From: Chthoniobacterales bacterium | GTDB taxonomy: Bacteria > Verrucomicrobiota > Verrucomicrobiia > Chthoniobacterales > UBA6821 | NCBI GenBank assembly: GCA_019747895.1 | Contig: JAIEQF010000008.1 | Location: forward strand, 20,494-84,493 | Length of the DNA: 64,000 bases | Reading direction: 5' to 3' | In this document: piece after piece, positions 45,141 to 54,843 of the stretch | Layout: every line of letters begins with the position of its first letter | Position numbering within the stretch: position 1 is the first letter of the stretch | The notes under the pieces: model-generated | Seen by the model: only the letters and a program-made list of their open reading frames with translations | Databases searched by the model: none | Told to the model about the DNA's origin: nothing | Translations under genes and position numbers: made by a program

Positions 45141-45172
45141 TTAGCCACAAAGAGCACAAAGAAATCAAAGAA
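45141..45172. repeat. Single CACAAAG nonamer arm
   Basis: TTAGCCACAAAGAGCACAAA and the following ATCAAAGAA repeat the arm seen at 23202, without a visible inverted partner. It lies in the divergent gap between the glycosyltransferase gene and the DUF6883 gene. Confidence 0.65.
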
Positions 45173-45255
45173 TAAAAAATAAAAATTAAAAGTCAGGATT
45201 TTTATTTCATTCACTTTGTTCATTCACTACAATTCGCCGTTTTATCCAAACCAAA

Positions 45256-45567
45256 ATGAAAATTCCCAATGGTGAAGTTGCTTTTATTGACGAAACTAAA
45301 TTATCAGGATATTGCCTCAATGAGCTTCATCCCATGGGACGGCATAAGGCTCGCGTTTTTCAAGCTGTAGAAATTTCTGATTCAGTTATTTTAAGAGAAC
45401 TTTTGTTGGAAGCGATCTGTTCGGAACAAGCAGTTTTTGAAAGAGTTAATGAATACGGTACATTTTATAGCATTGCTTTTTATTTTAATTGTGCATTAAT
45501 CAAAAGTGTTTGGATGATTAGAGCAGAAGAAAATTTTCCACGTTTAGTAACTTGTTATGTCGCATAG
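45256..45567 (+). CDS. DUF6883-family protein
   Basis: 103 residues. The opening MKIPNGEVAFIDETKLSGYC, then LNELHPMGRHKARVF and a C-terminal segment ending ENFPRLVTCYVA, matches the DUF6883 pattern (conserved KIPN, HPxGxHKARVF and FPRLxTCYV). Function is unknown. It is followed at once by a DUF4926 gene. The two families often occur side by side, as I recall, which resembles toxin-antitoxin or effector-immunity organisation; that role is inference. Confidence 0.78.
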   Translation: MKIPNGEVAFIDETKLSGYCLNELHPMGRHKARVFQAVEISDSVILRELLLEAICSEQAVFERVNEYGTFYSIAFYFNCALIKSVWMIRAEENFPRLVTCYVA

Positions 45568-45568
45568 T

Positions 45569-45784
45569 ATGAAAAAGTTTTTTAACTTATATGATGTTGT
45601 CAGTTTGGTAAAACCCTACGGAAGATTTTGCCAAGGTGCTATAGGAACTATTGTCGAGAGACTCAATCAGGAGACTTATTTAGTCGAATTCTGTGACAAG
45701 AAAGGTCGCACATTAGATTTAGTTCCTCTTGAAGGAAATGAGATCTCAAAGCTTAGAAAAGATCAGGCCTTAGTTGCGGCCTAG
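45569..45784 (+). CDS. DUF4926-family protein
   Basis: 71 residues from the ATG at 45569, one base after the upstream stop; an ATG at 45557 would overlap that gene by 11 bases. It is a small SH3-like beta protein: [25 protein letters not shown], then [19 protein letters not shown], which is the DUF4926 signature. It probably works with the upstream protein. Its stop codon overlaps the convergent hemL end by four bases. Confidence 0.78.
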   Translation: MKKFFNLYDVVSLVKPYGRFCQGAIGTIVERLNQETYLVEFCDKKGRTLDLVPLEGNEISKLRKDQALVAA

Positions 45785-47058
45785 ATTGTTTTCAAAATCT
45801 CTGCCACAACCTCCGCTGTCCTCCCAATCAACTCCGGTGTGTGCGCAAGGCTGATAAATCCCGCCTCAAATTGCGATGGCGCAAAGAAAACACCACGCTC
45901 TAGGCAGCCCTGGAAAAATTTTCCAAACTCTTCCATGCGGCATTTTTTGGCATCGGCTAAATTACGAATCGGACCTTCATGGAAAAAGAGACAGAACATC
46001 GAACCCATGCGATGAAAAGTGAATGGTTTGTTTTTAATGATCTCTCGAACTCCTTGTTCAAAAAGAGCTCCCAACTCTTCCAATTTTTTCCAGCCATCGA
46101 TCCTCTCGAGTTCTCCCAGTTGAGCCAGACCAGCAGCTAAGGCGAGGGGATTTCCCGAGAGCGTTCCCGCCTGATAGACAGGACCTGTGGGGGCTAGTTG
46201 ATCCATAATCTCTGCACGTCCACCAAAAGCCCCAACGGGAAGTCCTCCGCCAATGACTTTGCCTAATGCCGTGAGATCAGGTTTGATGCCGCATCGTTCT
46301 TGAAAACCGCCAGGTGCCAAACGAAAACCAGTCATCACTTCGTCAAAAATGAGGAGCGCACCATGAGCTGCACAAAGTTCTCGAAGACCTTCCAAAAATC
46401 CTGGCTCCGGCAAATAAAGCCCAGCGTTTCCTGGAATAGGTTCGACAATAATCGCTGCAATTTCAGAACCATATTTGTCAAAAGCCTGCTCCACGGCAGC
46501 TAGATCGTTAAAAGGAAGCGTCATGGTCAACGCAGCAAGGGCCGCTGGCACGCCCGCACTATCAGGATACCCGAAGGTTAGCGCTCCGCTTCCAGCTTTG
46601 ACAAGAAGAGAGTCGACATGACCATGATAGCAACCTTCAAACTTGATGATGCGATCACGTCCTGTCGCGCCTCGCGCCAAACGGATACACGACATGGTGG
46701 CTTCCGTGCCACTATTGACCATGCGCACTTTTTCCACTGACAGAACCATACGACAAATCGTTTGAGCCATCTCCACTTCCAAAGCATGAGGAGTTCCAAA
46801 ACTCATGCCGCATCCGGCTGCCTCGCGGACCGCTTCCACAACAACCGCTGGCGCATGCCCTAAAATAGCTGGTCCCCATGTTCCTACATAATCAATTAAT
46901 TTTTTTTCTTCTACTGTCGTGAGCGTGGCACCTTGAGCTGACTTCACAAAAAAAGGATGACCTCCCACCGCACGAAAGGCTCGCACCGGAGAATTAACAC
47001 CACCAGGAATCCAGCGCAATGCTTCGGACCATAAAGAAAGGCTGGAGGAAGAAGACAT
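45781..47058 (-). CDS. hemL: Glutamate-1-semialdehyde 2,1-aminomutase
   Basis: 425 residues. Motifs of the class III aminotransferase fold: [15 protein letters not shown] near the N-terminus, [30 protein letters not shown] and the PLP-lysine in [19 protein letters not shown]. It makes 5-aminolevulinate from glutamate semialdehyde in the C5 route to heme. The start is preceded by heptamer units (about 47064-47098) and no Shine-Dalgarno site. Confidence 0.96.
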   Translation of the reverse strand: MSSSSSLSLWSEALRWIPGGVNSPVRAFRAVGGHPFFVKSAQGATLTTVEEKKLIDYVGTWGPAILGHAPAVVVEAVREAAGCGMSFGTPHALEVEMAQTICRMVLSVEKVRMVNSGTEATMSCIRLARGATGRDRIIKFEGCYHGHVDSLLVKAGSGALTFGYPDSAGVPAALAALTMTLPFNDLAAVEQAFDKYGSEIAAIIVEPIPGNAGLYLPEPGFLEGLRELCAAHGALLIFDEVMTGFRLAPGGFQERCGIKPDLTALGKVIGGGLPVGAFGGRAEIMDQLAPTGPVYQAGTLSGNPLALAAGLAQLGELERIDGWKKLEELGALFEQGVREIIKNKPFTFHRMGSMFCLFFHEGPIRNLADAKKCRMEEFGKFFQGCLERGVFFAPSQFEAGFISLAHTPELIGRTAEVVAEILKTI

Positions 47059-47063
47059 AAAGC

Positions 47064-47202
47064 AAGTTTATAGGTTTATGAGTTTATAGGTTTATGAAAC
47101 TAGTGAAGTCGCTATCAAAGTGTCACATAAATTTTGCAATCGAAGCAATCTAACTGAACTAATTAAATAAATCATCCTGTTTTATTCTAAACCTATAAAC
47201 CA
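47064..47202. repeat. Inverted heptamer tracts upstream of hemL
   Basis: TTTATAG/GTTTATG 7-base units at about 47064-47098 are answered by the inverted form (CTAAACC/TATAAAC) at about 47184-47202. The 85 bases between them hold no gene. Confidence 0.55.
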
Positions 47203-47287
47203 TGCTGCAAAGCAGTATTAAACTTTTTTATCTTTTAATTTACTTCTTCAACCACTTTGCGTAAGCATCACGAACCTTCAACCTTAA

Positions 47288-47728
47288 GTAACTGCTATTG
47301 TCGCTTACTTGGCCTCATTAGGTCTCGGTGCCTCAGCTAGCACGATCAACACGGCCGCGGCTATTGCAAAATATGGAGCAGGTACTTTAATCGCTATTGT
47401 TGCTATGGCAGTGGTTCCAGAATTGATTGGGCATGGCATTGAAGGACATGCTAGAGCTCACTTTGCTGAAGAAGGGGGCCAGAAAATGTTAGACAGCGTA
47501 TTTCAAACAGCTGAAAGACCTACTATTGCTTCTCTTCAAGCTAAACAAACAAGTTGTATTGTCAAAGGCATCAAATATGTTGGAAATAGAATCAGCAGCT
47601 TCGTGAGCGATAAAGTTAAAGTTCTTGATGAAAGCTGGGAAAATTTCCAAATCGGAATCAGAAATGGAGGAGTTGCAGATATAGTCAAATTACTTAGAAC
47701 TTACAAGCAATTGACTTGTCCTTTTTAG
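47288..47728 (+). pseudogene. Fragment of a membrane protein, no good start
   Basis: The frame is open from 47288 to the stop at 47726-47728, but no ATG or GTG is available at the 5' end; only a TTG at 47309. The encoded ~140 residues begin with a hydrophobic stretch (LGLGASASTINTAAAIAKYGAGTLIAIVAMAVV) and continue as a soluble helical domain. The alanine-rich hydrophobic plan recalls the C-terminal part of the secreted protein at 192-2567. I read it as the 3' remnant of a larger gene, though a short TTG-started gene remains possible. Confidence 0.5.
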
Positions 47729-47853
47729 GAAAAGACTGCGTTCTCATCCCGTCACGTTATCGTTTGGATAGCGCTCGGTCTTCGGCCTGGCCTTTTCTAA
47801 AAATTCCTGCGTTCTTCCCTGTAATTTCTAAGTAATTTGACTATAATGATGAA

Positions 47854-48003
47854 ATGGGAAGCATTACTACACCTTCAAGTGATTCAAGAAGACAAAGCCT
47901 CAACAGGAGCTCATATTATCAAGTTTCTCAAGTCGATGATCTAAATCCATCTGGACGTGATCTTCACACTTTAGGCAGAACAAGGAGGAGGAAGTTCTGT
48001 TGA
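47854..48003 (+). CDS. Short open frame, possible truncated effector-like N-terminus
   Basis: 49 residues, Ser/Arg/Tyr-rich (MGSITTPSSDSRRQSLNR at the start), ending in a basic RTRRRKFC tail. TATAAT lies seven bases before the ATG. The composition resembles the disordered N-terminus of the gene at 41491. Coding status is uncertain; it may be the leftover 5' end of a decayed gene in the same region as the fragment at 47288. Confidence 0.3.
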   Translation: MGSITTPSSDSRRQSLNRSSYYQVSQVDDLNPSGRDLHTLGRTRRRKFC

Positions 48004-48095
48004 CAACAGGCTCTTGGGAAAGGAAGTAAAGTCTCTTGAAGCCAAGAGGCTTTGGTAACTTTGATTAACTTCAACTTTAATTTTATTATATGCAA

Positions 48096-48128
48096 CCGTC
48101 ATTCCCGCGAACGCGGGAACCCAGGAGA
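48096..48128. repeat. GTCATTCC-type palindrome
   Basis: CGTCATTCCCGCGAACGCGG followed by GAACCCAGGAG repeats the unit seen at 29553 and is internally palindromic (TTCCCGC/GCGGGAA). A heptamer tract (CCTTAG/CCTTCAG units, about 48190-48225) follows, overlapping the 3' end of nadA. Confidence 0.65.
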
Positions 48129-48220
48129 TGGTCTGTACAAAAAGCGAGAACAAGCAATCGGAAAAAATCTCTCAAAACACTTCTTCCTTCAGCCCTTAGC
48201 CTTCAGTCTTCAGCCTCTCC

Positions 48221-49144
48221 CTACTTACTCCACTCCAACATCCGTCGTAGTGGCATCTCCGCGCGCGCGCGCAACTTCTCCGGCAACACAATCTCCGGGC
48301 TCAAATCCCTCAAGCACCGATAAAGCTTTTCCAACGTATTCATCTTCATGAAGCGGCACTCGGCACAGGCGCAATGATCAGTCGGGCCTGGAATGAAGGT
48401 TTTACCTGGGATTTCGCGACGAAGGCGATGGAGCATCCCTTCTTCGGTAACGATGACAAAAGCCGTCGCTGGAGAATTTTTACAATAAGAGATCATCTTC
48501 TCCGTCGAACAAACCTCATCAGCTAAGAGTCTCACGGCATAAGGGCACTCAGGGTGGGCGACTACTTTAGCATCCGGATGATCTTTGCGAGCCCGATCGA
48601 TGCTATCGCGAGTGAATTCGACATGGACGTGACAGTTTCCCTTCCAAAGTTCCATCGGGCGTCCTGTCTGCTCGATGACCCAGGCTCCCAAATTTTGATC
48701 AGGTGCAAAGAGGATATTGCGATCTTTTGGAACATGAGAAACAATCTTCACCGCATTGCCACTCGTACAGATGACGTCAGAAAGCGCTTTGACCGCAGCG
48801 CTGCAGTTGATGTAAGAAACAACATAGTAATTTTTTTCTACATGCTTTTTCAAAAAAGCTTCAAGAGCTTCTGCCGAACAAGAGTCAGCCAAAGAGCAGC
48901 CGGCATTAAGATCAGGCAAGATAACTTTTTTACTTGGGTTAACAATCTTGGCTGTCTCTCCCATGAAGTGAACACCACAAAAAGCAATCACATCGGCATC
49001 GGTTTGAGCCGCTTGATTGCTGAGTCCCAGCGAGTCACCAACATAATCAGCGACTTCTTGAATAGCGGCTATTTGATAGTTGTGAGCGAGAATGACGGCA
49101 TTGCGCTCTTTTTTGAGGCGTTGAATTTCGGAAAATAAGTTCAT
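48221..49144 (-). CDS. nadA: Quinolinate synthase A
   Basis: 307 residues from the ATG at 49144. The frame extends 44 codons further without family support. AVILAHNYQ, VIAFCGVHFMGETAKIV and the cysteines of the [4Fe-4S] site (GCSLADSC, AHPECP, CACAECRFM) are present. It condenses iminoaspartate with dihydroxyacetone phosphate to quinolinate for NAD. No nadB or nadC is nearby. Confidence 0.95.
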   Translation of the reverse strand: MNLFSEIQRLKKERNAVILAHNYQIAAIQEVADYVGDSLGLSNQAAQTDADVIAFCGVHFMGETAKIVNPSKKVILPDLNAGCSLADSCSAEALEAFLKKHVEKNYYVVSYINCSAAVKALSDVICTSGNAVKIVSHVPKDRNILFAPDQNLGAWVIEQTGRPMELWKGNCHVHVEFTRDSIDRARKDHPDAKVVAHPECPYAVRLLADEVCSTEKMISYCKNSPATAFVIVTEEGMLHRLRREIPGKTFIPGPTDHCACAECRFMKMNTLEKLYRCLRDLSPEIVLPEKLRARAEMPLRRMLEWSK

Positions 49145-49311
49145 AGCGTAAGCTAAAAGTGAGAAGAAAAAGACTGCAGGAAAAACTGTTTCAGAAAATC
49201 GCTGATGGGGATGAAGAGCAAGGAGTGACGGCGCACAGCGACTGAGTGTATAGTTAATACTCGATGGCGCGAGCACCGGCGCGACACAGCTCTTCGCCTC
49301 ATCAGTAGATT

Positions 49312-52107
49312 TTATGAGGCAGTTTTCATCAGTTGGCGGAGGATGAACGGCAGAATCCCGCCATGTTTATAGTAATCAATCTCAATCGGTGTATCGATCC
49401 GTACTTTCACAGAAATCTCCTCAGGACGCCCATCTTTCCTAGTGATGCGCAGCTTCAAATCTTGGCGAGGCTCTAATTTTTCAGAAAGGCCCAGGACATC
49501 GTAGCTTTCGGTCCCATCGAGTTTGAGTGACTCTGCATTCGTTCCTTCCATGAATTGCAGCGGCAGCACGCCCATGCCAACAAGGTTGGAACGATGGATG
49601 CGCTCGTAACTGCTGGCCACGACAGCACGCACTCCGAGGAGTTGTGTTCCTTTAGCAGCCCAGTCCCGGCTGCTTCCAGTTCCATATTCTTGGCCAGCGA
49701 TGATGATGAGGGGAGTTTTTTCTTGAGCGTAACGTTGAGCAGCGTCGAAGATGCTCATGCGCTCGCCATCAGGTTGATGAACTGTTTCGCCCCCTTCAAC
49801 GCCAGGAAGCATGAGATTTTTAATTCGCACATTGGCAAACGTCCCACGCGTCATCACGCGATCATTGCCGCGACGACTTCCGTAGCTATTGAAATCTTCT
49901 GACTTCACTCCTTGCTCGATCAAGTAAACACCAGCAGGAGATTGCTTCTTAATCGCACCGGCAGGAGAGATGTGATCTGTCGTAACCGAGTCTCCAAAGA
50001 TGGCTAATGTACGAGCACCTTCGATGCTTTTAATTGGTGAGGGTTTCGATTCAAAGTTTTCGAAGAAGGGAGGCTCTTGAATATAAGTACTCTTGTCATT
50101 CCAGGAATAAGTCTCTCCCGTTGACGAGGGGATCTCATTCCATTTTGGATTTTGTCCTGCAAAGTCGGAGTAATATTTTAGGAACGTTTCTGGTGTTAAC
50201 GCATTCTTCAAAGCCGTCCGAATTTCCGCCAGACTTGGCCAGATGTCTTTGAGGAAAGTTGGGTTCTTGTTTTTGTCAAAGCCAATGGGGTCTTTCGAGA
50301 AATCAATATTTACTCGGCCAGCCAATGCGAAGGCGACGACAAGTGGTGGTGACATCAGGAAATTGGCCTTGATGGCAGGATGGATGCGCGCTTCAAAATT
50401 CCGATTACCCGAGAGGACAGCTGCTGTCACGAGATTATGATCTTGAATGGCTTTTTCAATTTCTGGTTGCAACGGACCTGAGTTGCCAATGCAGGTGGTG
50501 CAACCATAAGCCACCGTTTGAAAACCAAGCTTGTCGAGGTAGGGCTGCAATCCTGTTTTTTCAAGATAGCTTGTCACGACGCGGGAACCAGGTGCCAGCG
50601 AGGTTTTGACTGAGCTGTCGATTGTCAAGCCATGCTCAATGGCCTTCTTTGCTAGCAAGCCAGCAGCGACCATCACGGAAGGATTGCTGGTGTTGGTGCA
50701 ACTCGTGATCGCTGCGATCAAGACTGCGCCATGACCAAGAGCTGATCCTTTTTCATGAAATGGGCTTTCTGGCATCTGCTCAAGGTGATCGGGTGTGGGG
50801 CGATCGTGAACCATCTCTTGTTCATCTGTTGACAATTTGTGATGAGAGGCAATGTGAGCTTTGACATCGAGATGATTTTTATCAATGCCATAGCCGCCTT
50901 CCGCAGCACTTTTTTCGAGCAATGTTGAAAAGGTCTTCTGCACTTCGGACAAGTTAATCCGATCTTGTGGACGCTTTGGCCCAGCAATGCTTGGCTGAAT
51001 GCTGCCGAGATCAAGCTCCAGATTGACGCTATAGTCGAGCTGACCTTTTTGTGGCATACCAAAGAGACCTTGCGCTTTAAAATAATTTTCAAAAGCAGCA
51101 CATTGCTCTGCTGTTCTTCCAGTCGCTTTCATGTAAGCGATCGATTCCTCATCGACGGGAAAAATGGCAATCGTTGCTCCATATTCCGGAGCCATGTTCG
51201 CAATCGTACCGCGATCGGGAAGAGAAAGTTTGGCGGCACCTTCACCATAAAATTCCACAAATTTCCCAACGACTTTAGCCGCGCGTAACATCTGCGTGAC
51301 ATGAAGCGCCAAGTCTGTTGCGGTAACGCCTTCGGAAAGTTCGCCGCTCAAATGCACGCCGACCACCTCTGGAGTCAGGAAATAAACGGGTTGTCCAAGC
51401 ATGCCAGCCTCAGCTTCGATGCCACCAACGCCCCAGCCGACAATGCCCAAGCCATTGATCATCGTCGTGTGGGAGTCGGTCCCAACGAGCGTGTCGGGGT
51501 AGTAGATTTTCCCTTGAGCTGTCTCTGCGTGGAGCACACCTTGCGCGAGGCATTCCAAATTGACTTGATGCACAATGCCGATGCCAGGAGGGACGATCCC
51601 AAAAGTTTTGAAAGCTTGTTGTCCCCACTTGAGAAATTCATAACGCTCACGGTTGCGTTGAAACTCCATTTCTAAATTGAGGTTCATCGCATCAGCCCGT
51701 CCGTAATAATCAACTTGTACGGAGTGATCGACGACGAGGTCGACAGGCACAAGCGGTTCTACAGAACTTGGCTTTCCACCCAGGCGCTTGATCGCGCTGC
51801 GCATCGCGGCAAGATCAACGAGGAGAGGGACCCCAGTAAAATCTTGAAGCACGATCCGAGCAACGACGAAGGGAATTTCTTCTTCAACTGGTTTTTTAGC
51901 ATTCCAATTGGCAAGACGCTTCACGTCCTCCTGCGTGATTTTATGCCCATCACAATTGCGCAAGACTGATTCCAAAACAACACGAATACTAAAAGGGAGC
52001 CTAGAGATCGGCCCCACGCCTTGCTTCTCGAGCTCTGGCAGGGAATAAAAGAATCCTTTTTGAGAGGAGGTGATTTCGAAATCGCGAAGAACGTTGAAGG
52101 GATGCAT
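49312..52107 (-). CDS. acnA: Aconitate hydratase A
   Basis: 931 residues, AcnA/IRP type. Cluster ligands lie in [15 protein letters not shown] and [13 protein letters not shown]. Other motifs: [47 protein letters not shown] C-terminal domain, and [14 protein letters not shown]. It isomerises citrate and isocitrate in the TCA cycle. The ATG is preceded directly by heptamer units (AACTTCA/ACTTTAA on the sense strand, about 52106-52140), with no purine-rich ribosome binding site. Confidence 0.97.
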   Translation of the reverse strand: MHPFNVLRDFEITSSQKGFFYSLPELEKQGVGPISRLPFSIRVVLESVLRNCDGHKITQEDVKRLANWNAKKPVEEEIPFVVARIVLQDFTGVPLLVDLAAMRSAIKRLGGKPSSVEPLVPVDLVVDHSVQVDYYGRADAMNLNLEMEFQRNRERYEFLKWGQQAFKTFGIVPPGIGIVHQVNLECLAQGVLHAETAQGKIYYPDTLVGTDSHTTMINGLGIVGWGVGGIEAEAGMLGQPVYFLTPEVVGVHLSGELSEGVTATDLALHVTQMLRAAKVVGKFVEFYGEGAAKLSLPDRGTIANMAPEYGATIAIFPVDEESIAYMKATGRTAEQCAAFENYFKAQGLFGMPQKGQLDYSVNLELDLGSIQPSIAGPKRPQDRINLSEVQKTFSTLLEKSAAEGGYGIDKNHLDVKAHIASHHKLSTDEQEMVHDRPTPDHLEQMPESPFHEKGSALGHGAVLIAAITSCTNTSNPSVMVAAGLLAKKAIEHGLTIDSSVKTSLAPGSRVVTSYLEKTGLQPYLDKLGFQTVAYGCTTCIGNSGPLQPEIEKAIQDHNLVTAAVLSGNRNFEARIHPAIKANFLMSPPLVVAFALAGRVNIDFSKDPIGFDKNKNPTFLKDIWPSLAEIRTALKNALTPETFLKYYSDFAGQNPKWNEIPSSTGETYSWNDKSTYIQEPPFFENFESKPSPIKSIEGARTLAIFGDSVTTDHISPAGAIKKQSPAGVYLIEQGVKSEDFNSYGSRRGNDRVMTRGTFANVRIKNLMLPGVEGGETVHQPDGERMSIFDAAQRYAQEKTPLIIIAGQEYGTGSSRDWAAKGTQLLGVRAVVASSYERIHRSNLVGMGVLPLQFMEGTNAESLKLDGTESYDVLGLSEKLEPRQDLKLRITRKDGRPEEISVKVRIDTPIEIDYYKHGGILPFILRQLMKTAS

Positions 52108-52155
52108 GTTAAAGTTGAAGTTGAAAGTTAAAGGTGAAGAAAGCAGAAGAAAAAA

Positions 52156-52240
52156 TTAGCCACAAAGAACCCAAAGAAACCAAAGAATAAAAACAGCTTT
52201 TATGATTTTTTTTGATCTCTTTGTGTTCTTTGTGGCCATT
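52156..52240. repeat. Inverted CACAAAG nonamer repeat
   Basis: The arm at 52156-52190 pairs imperfectly with 52205-52240 across an AT-rich loop. It lies between the peroxiredoxin gene end and the acnA start, right next to a heptamer tract. Confidence 0.75.
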
Positions 52241-52243
52241 CTC

Positions 52244-52747
52244 TTATTTCAGCGAAGCAAGAGCAGCTTTGATTTTTTCGAAGTTAGGAAGTTGTTTCGG
52301 ATTGTCGCTCGACTCGGCATATTGAATGACGCCAGCGCGATCAATCACAAACGCAGAGCGCTTTGGCACGCCCTTCATTCCAAGGCCTATCTCTGGTAGA
52401 AAACTTTCGTAAGCGACGCCGTAAGCCTCTGCTACGTGATGTTCGTAATCGCTCAGCAACGTGACGTTGATTTTTTCTTTGGCAGCCCAGGCCTCTTGCG
52501 CAAAAGGATTGTCGCCGCTAATGCCAAAAACCGTGGCGTTGAGAGCCTCATAGGCATTGAGTTCTGAGGTGACAGCACACATCTCTTCCGTGCAGACACC
52601 AGTAAAGGCCATTGGAAAAAAGAGGAGTACGACGGGACCTTTTTGGAGCGCCTCGCTCAACGTGAATTTTTTAGGACCTTCCGCTGTTTTGGAAGAGAGG
52701 GTGAAGTCAGGAGCAAGTTGAGCGACTGCGAGATTTTTTTGGGACAT
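52244..52747 (-). CDS. Peroxiredoxin (AhpE/Bcp-like)
   Basis: 167 residues, thioredoxin fold. The peroxidatic cysteine is in FFPMAFTGVCTEEMC, with a second cysteine four residues on, then the partner arginine in the C-terminal KRSAFVIDRAGVI region. It reduces hydroperoxides. The PMAFTGVCT form matches the AhpE/1-Cys-like branch. It is the last gene before the convergence gap with dgkA, on the same strand as acnA, whose clusters it could help protect (inference). Confidence 0.9.
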   Translation of the reverse strand: MSQKNLAVAQLAPDFTLSSKTAEGPKKFTLSEALQKGPVVLLFFPMAFTGVCTEEMCAVTSELNAYEALNATVFGISGDNPFAQEAWAAKEKINVTLLSDYEHHVAEAYGVAYESFLPEIGLGMKGVPKRSAFVIDRAGVIQYAESSDNPKQLPNFEKIKAALASLK

Positions 52748-52837
52748 AGGAGCAATGAAGTTAGATTGAAGTCTTGAATTAAAGTGTCTCTATTATTACC
52801 TTTTTAAATCAAGAGTGGCAAAAAAATAATCTTTCTC

Positions 52838-53203
52838 ATGAAAAACAAAAAATGGTGGAGCTTGATTAACTTTGTTCACGCGTTTCGCGGCATTTTTTTT
52901 CTCATCAAGAGTGAGCGCAATCCAACAATCTATCTTATTGTCACAGGAATCGTTGTTCTTGCTGCGCGTCACTATCACCTCGATCGGATCGAATGGTGCC
53001 TCCTTTTGTTTGCGATCGTTCTTGTTTGGACAGCGGAAGCACTCAACACCGCGATCGAATTACTCGCCGATGAAATCAGTGAAGAAAAACGCGAACGTCT
53101 CGGAAGGGCTAAGGATGTAGCGGCTGGGGGAGTCCTTGTTGCCGCCATCATCTCGGCTGCCATTGGCATCATGGTCTTCTTGCCGCATTGGGCTTTGAGC
53201 TGA
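52838..53203 (+). CDS. dgkA: Diacylglycerol/undecaprenol kinase
   Basis: 121 residues with three transmembrane helices. The active-site stretch EALNTAIELLADEISEEKRER followed by KDVAAGGVLVAAI is the DgkA signature. It phosphorylates diacylglycerol or undecaprenol in the cytoplasmic membrane. The N-terminal amphipathic HAFRGIFFLIKSERNPTIYL helix is also typical. No cotranscribed partner is seen. Confidence 0.94.
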   Translation: MKNKKWWSLINFVHAFRGIFFLIKSERNPTIYLIVTGIVVLAARHYHLDRIEWCLLLFAIVLVWTAEALNTAIELLADEISEEKRERLGRAKDVAAGGVLVAAIISAAIGIMVFLPHWALS

Positions 53204-53311
53204 GTTTTAAAAATCTAAATGGTGTAAACCAGTTATATTTCCCTCATAAGATGGCTTCCTTCAGACTGATAGTAACGGTTAAATAATTATTTTTTCGTTA
53301 ACTATTTTATT
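53204..53311 (+). other. Leader or untranslated stretch before a strong terminator
   Basis: About 108 bases lie between the dgkA stop and the terminator. No open frame or known RNA fold is recognised. It is either the dgkA 3' UTR or a small RNA sharing the terminator; nothing in the sequence decides. Confidence 0.3.
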
Positions 53312-53356
53312 CCACTCGCAACGAGGCCTTGCAGCTTCTGTTGCGAGTGGTTTTTT
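53312..53356 (+). terminator. Strong Rho-independent terminator
   Basis: A perfect 11-bp GC-rich stem, CCACTCGCAAC (53312-53322) with GTTGCGAGTGG (53340-53350), is followed directly by six T residues. It ends dgkA transcription and isolates the tRNA-Ser gene. Confidence 0.92.
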
Positions 53357-53440
53357 GTTTTTAGGAGCACTATTTAAAAATTGAAGCGCTTTCAGATTGA
53401 CCTTCGAGAATCTCTCTTGCACAATCGGGACTCTTTTTTA

Positions 53441-53527
53441 GGTGAGGTGGCTGAGTGGTCGAAAGCAGCGCTTTGCTAAAGCGCCGTACTGTAAAAGGTA
53501 CCGAGGGTTCGAATCCCTCCCTCACCG
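53441..53527 (+). tRNA. tRNA-Ser(GCT)
   Basis: Acceptor GGTGAGG/CCTCACC, anticodon stem-loop GCGCT-TTGCTAA-AGCGC with anticodon GCT, a long class II variable arm, and T-arm GAGGG-TTCGAAT-CCCTC. The discriminator is G, as expected for serine; CCA is not encoded. It reads AGC/AGU codons. Confidence 0.96.
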
Positions 53528-53559
53528 ATATCACCTCTCAAATTTTCAGAAAGATTTGA

Positions 53560-53597
53560 GATGAGTTGAAGCTGAAAGTTTAAGTTGAAGTAAAAAC
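53560..53597. repeat. Heptamer tract before the Fic gene
   Basis: GTTGAAG, CTGAAAG, TTTAAGT, TGAAGTA units with 7-base period precede the Fic start by about 20 bases. Here the purine-rich strand is the sense strand, the reverse of most other tracts. Confidence 0.5.
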
Positions 53598-53619
53598 TGA
53601 TAACATTGGATAAAAAATT

Positions 53620-54654
53620 ATGTTGTTAGACCCGAAATTCACGATTACTAACGGTATCACTCAGGCGCTTTCTGCTATTGAAAGAGCCCGTGGCTTTTTA
53701 GCAGCAGCGACGTTATCAAAAGATTGGCTCAAAGAAATGCAGAGCAAAGCTTTTATTCTTGAAGCTTATTCGACCACACACATTGAGGGTGCTCAGCTCA
53801 CATTAGAAGAATCAGAACTTTTGCTATCAGGAAAAAAAATTCGTGATGCTGATCCTGATGACGTCCAAGAGCTCCTCAACTATCGACGTGCTTTTGAGTT
53901 GGTTGCAAGTTACCTCGATGATGGCTCCGCAATTACAGAAGGCCTAGTACGCGAAATTCATAAAGCTCTAGTACAGGATGTCAGAGGAAACTCAGCTGCC
54001 CCTGGTGAATATCGCAAGCTTCAAAATTATATTGTTAACTCAAAAACAAAAGAGGTGATTTACACGCCACCTCCAGCCTTTGAGGTTTCAACCATGATGC
54101 AGGAACTTCTCAATTGGATTAACAAAGAGCAGAACATAAGTCCGATTCTGGTAGCAGGCATTGCTCAATTTCAATTGGTCCACATCCATCCTTTTTTAGA
54201 TGGGAACGGGAGGACAGCTCGATTGCTCGCTACTCTTTGTCTCTATCGGCACGGATATGACTTTAAGCAGCTTTTTAGCATTAGTGAATATTACGACAGA
54301 AACAGAAAAGATTATTATGAAGCCATTCAAAGTGTGCGTAACCAAAAAATGGATATGACTCACTGGTTAGAATATTTTTCTGATGGATTAGCAACACAAC
54401 TCAAAGAACTCATCGAACAGGGGAGCAGAGCGATTAAAAAAGATGTTCTGAAAAATAAACATCATCTTTCTAGCCGGCAAATGATCGCAATCAATGACAT
54501 TTTAAAAAATGGAGCTTTGAACATTCAAGAATATGCAGCACTTTTGCCTCATGTTCCTCGCAGAAGCCTCCAAAGAGACCTGAAGATTTTAGTAGATAAA
54601 GAGGTCCTTTTGCCAAAAGGAGCAACTCATAAAATTGCTTATTACTTAAAGTAA
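53620..54654 (+). CDS. Fic-family protein (probable AMP transferase) with C-terminal winged helix
   Basis: 344 residues. The Fic core motif [12 protein letters not shown] is complete at 190-201. An N-terminal TTHIEG at 52-57 matches the inhibitory (S/T)xxxE(G/N) helix, giving a self-inhibited class II Fic protein. The C-terminal ~70 residues ([12 protein letters not shown]... [20 protein letters not shown]) form a winged helix, common in chromosomal Fic proteins. Fic enzymes usually AMPylate a protein hydroxyl. Target unknown. It lies 92 bases downstream of tRNA-Ser, a position often occupied by acquired genes. Confidence 0.92.
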   Translation: MLLDPKFTITNGITQALSAIERARGFLAAATLSKDWLKEMQSKAFILEAYSTTHIEGAQLTLEESELLLSGKKIRDADPDDVQELLNYRRAFELVASYLDDGSAITEGLVREIHKALVQDVRGNSAAPGEYRKLQNYIVNSKTKEVIYTPPPAFEVSTMMQELLNWINKEQNISPILVAGIAQFQLVHIHPFLDGNGRTARLLATLCLYRHGYDFKQLFSISEYYDRNRKDYYEAIQSVRNQKMDMTHWLEYFSDGLATQLKELIEQGSRAIKKDVLKNKHHLSSRQMIAINDILKNGALNIQEYAALLPHVPRRSLQRDLKILVDKEVLLPKGATHKIAYYLK

Positions 54655-54661
54655 ACAAATT

Positions 54662-54705
54662 TTTCGCGCCACTTTCGCGCCACTTTCGCGCCACTTTCGC
54701 GCCAA
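54662..54705. repeat. Four tandem 11-base repeats
   Basis: TTTCGCGCCAC is repeated three times and followed by TTTCGCGCCAA, starting eight bases after the Fic stop. It is GC-rich compared with its surroundings. It may be a protein-binding array or a slippage tract; a minus-strand reading encodes a WRESGAK-type peptide repeat that I treat as chance. Confidence 0.85.
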
Positions 54706-54843
54706 CATTGAGAGCGTCGTAACTTTTCTTAGTAAAGATGGAAAAGAAAAGATAACCTTTGATTATTTCTCTTATCTTTTTAGTAAACTAATATACTGTA
54801 TCTTTAATTACAAATAACGTTTCAAAAAACAACAAACCCTTTG

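Noticed and set aside
53204..53311. A small RNA gene before the strong terminator
   Set aside because: No promoter, conserved fold or known family could be recognised, so it is listed only as an untranslated stretch.
54491..54694. Minus-strand frame beginning MARKWRESGAK
   Set aside because: It is the shadow of the 11-base repeat and the Fic 3' end, with no independent support.
54662..54705. CRISPR array or plasmid iterons
   Set aside because: The units are 11 bases in direct tandem with no spacers, no cas or rep gene is near, and only four copies exist.
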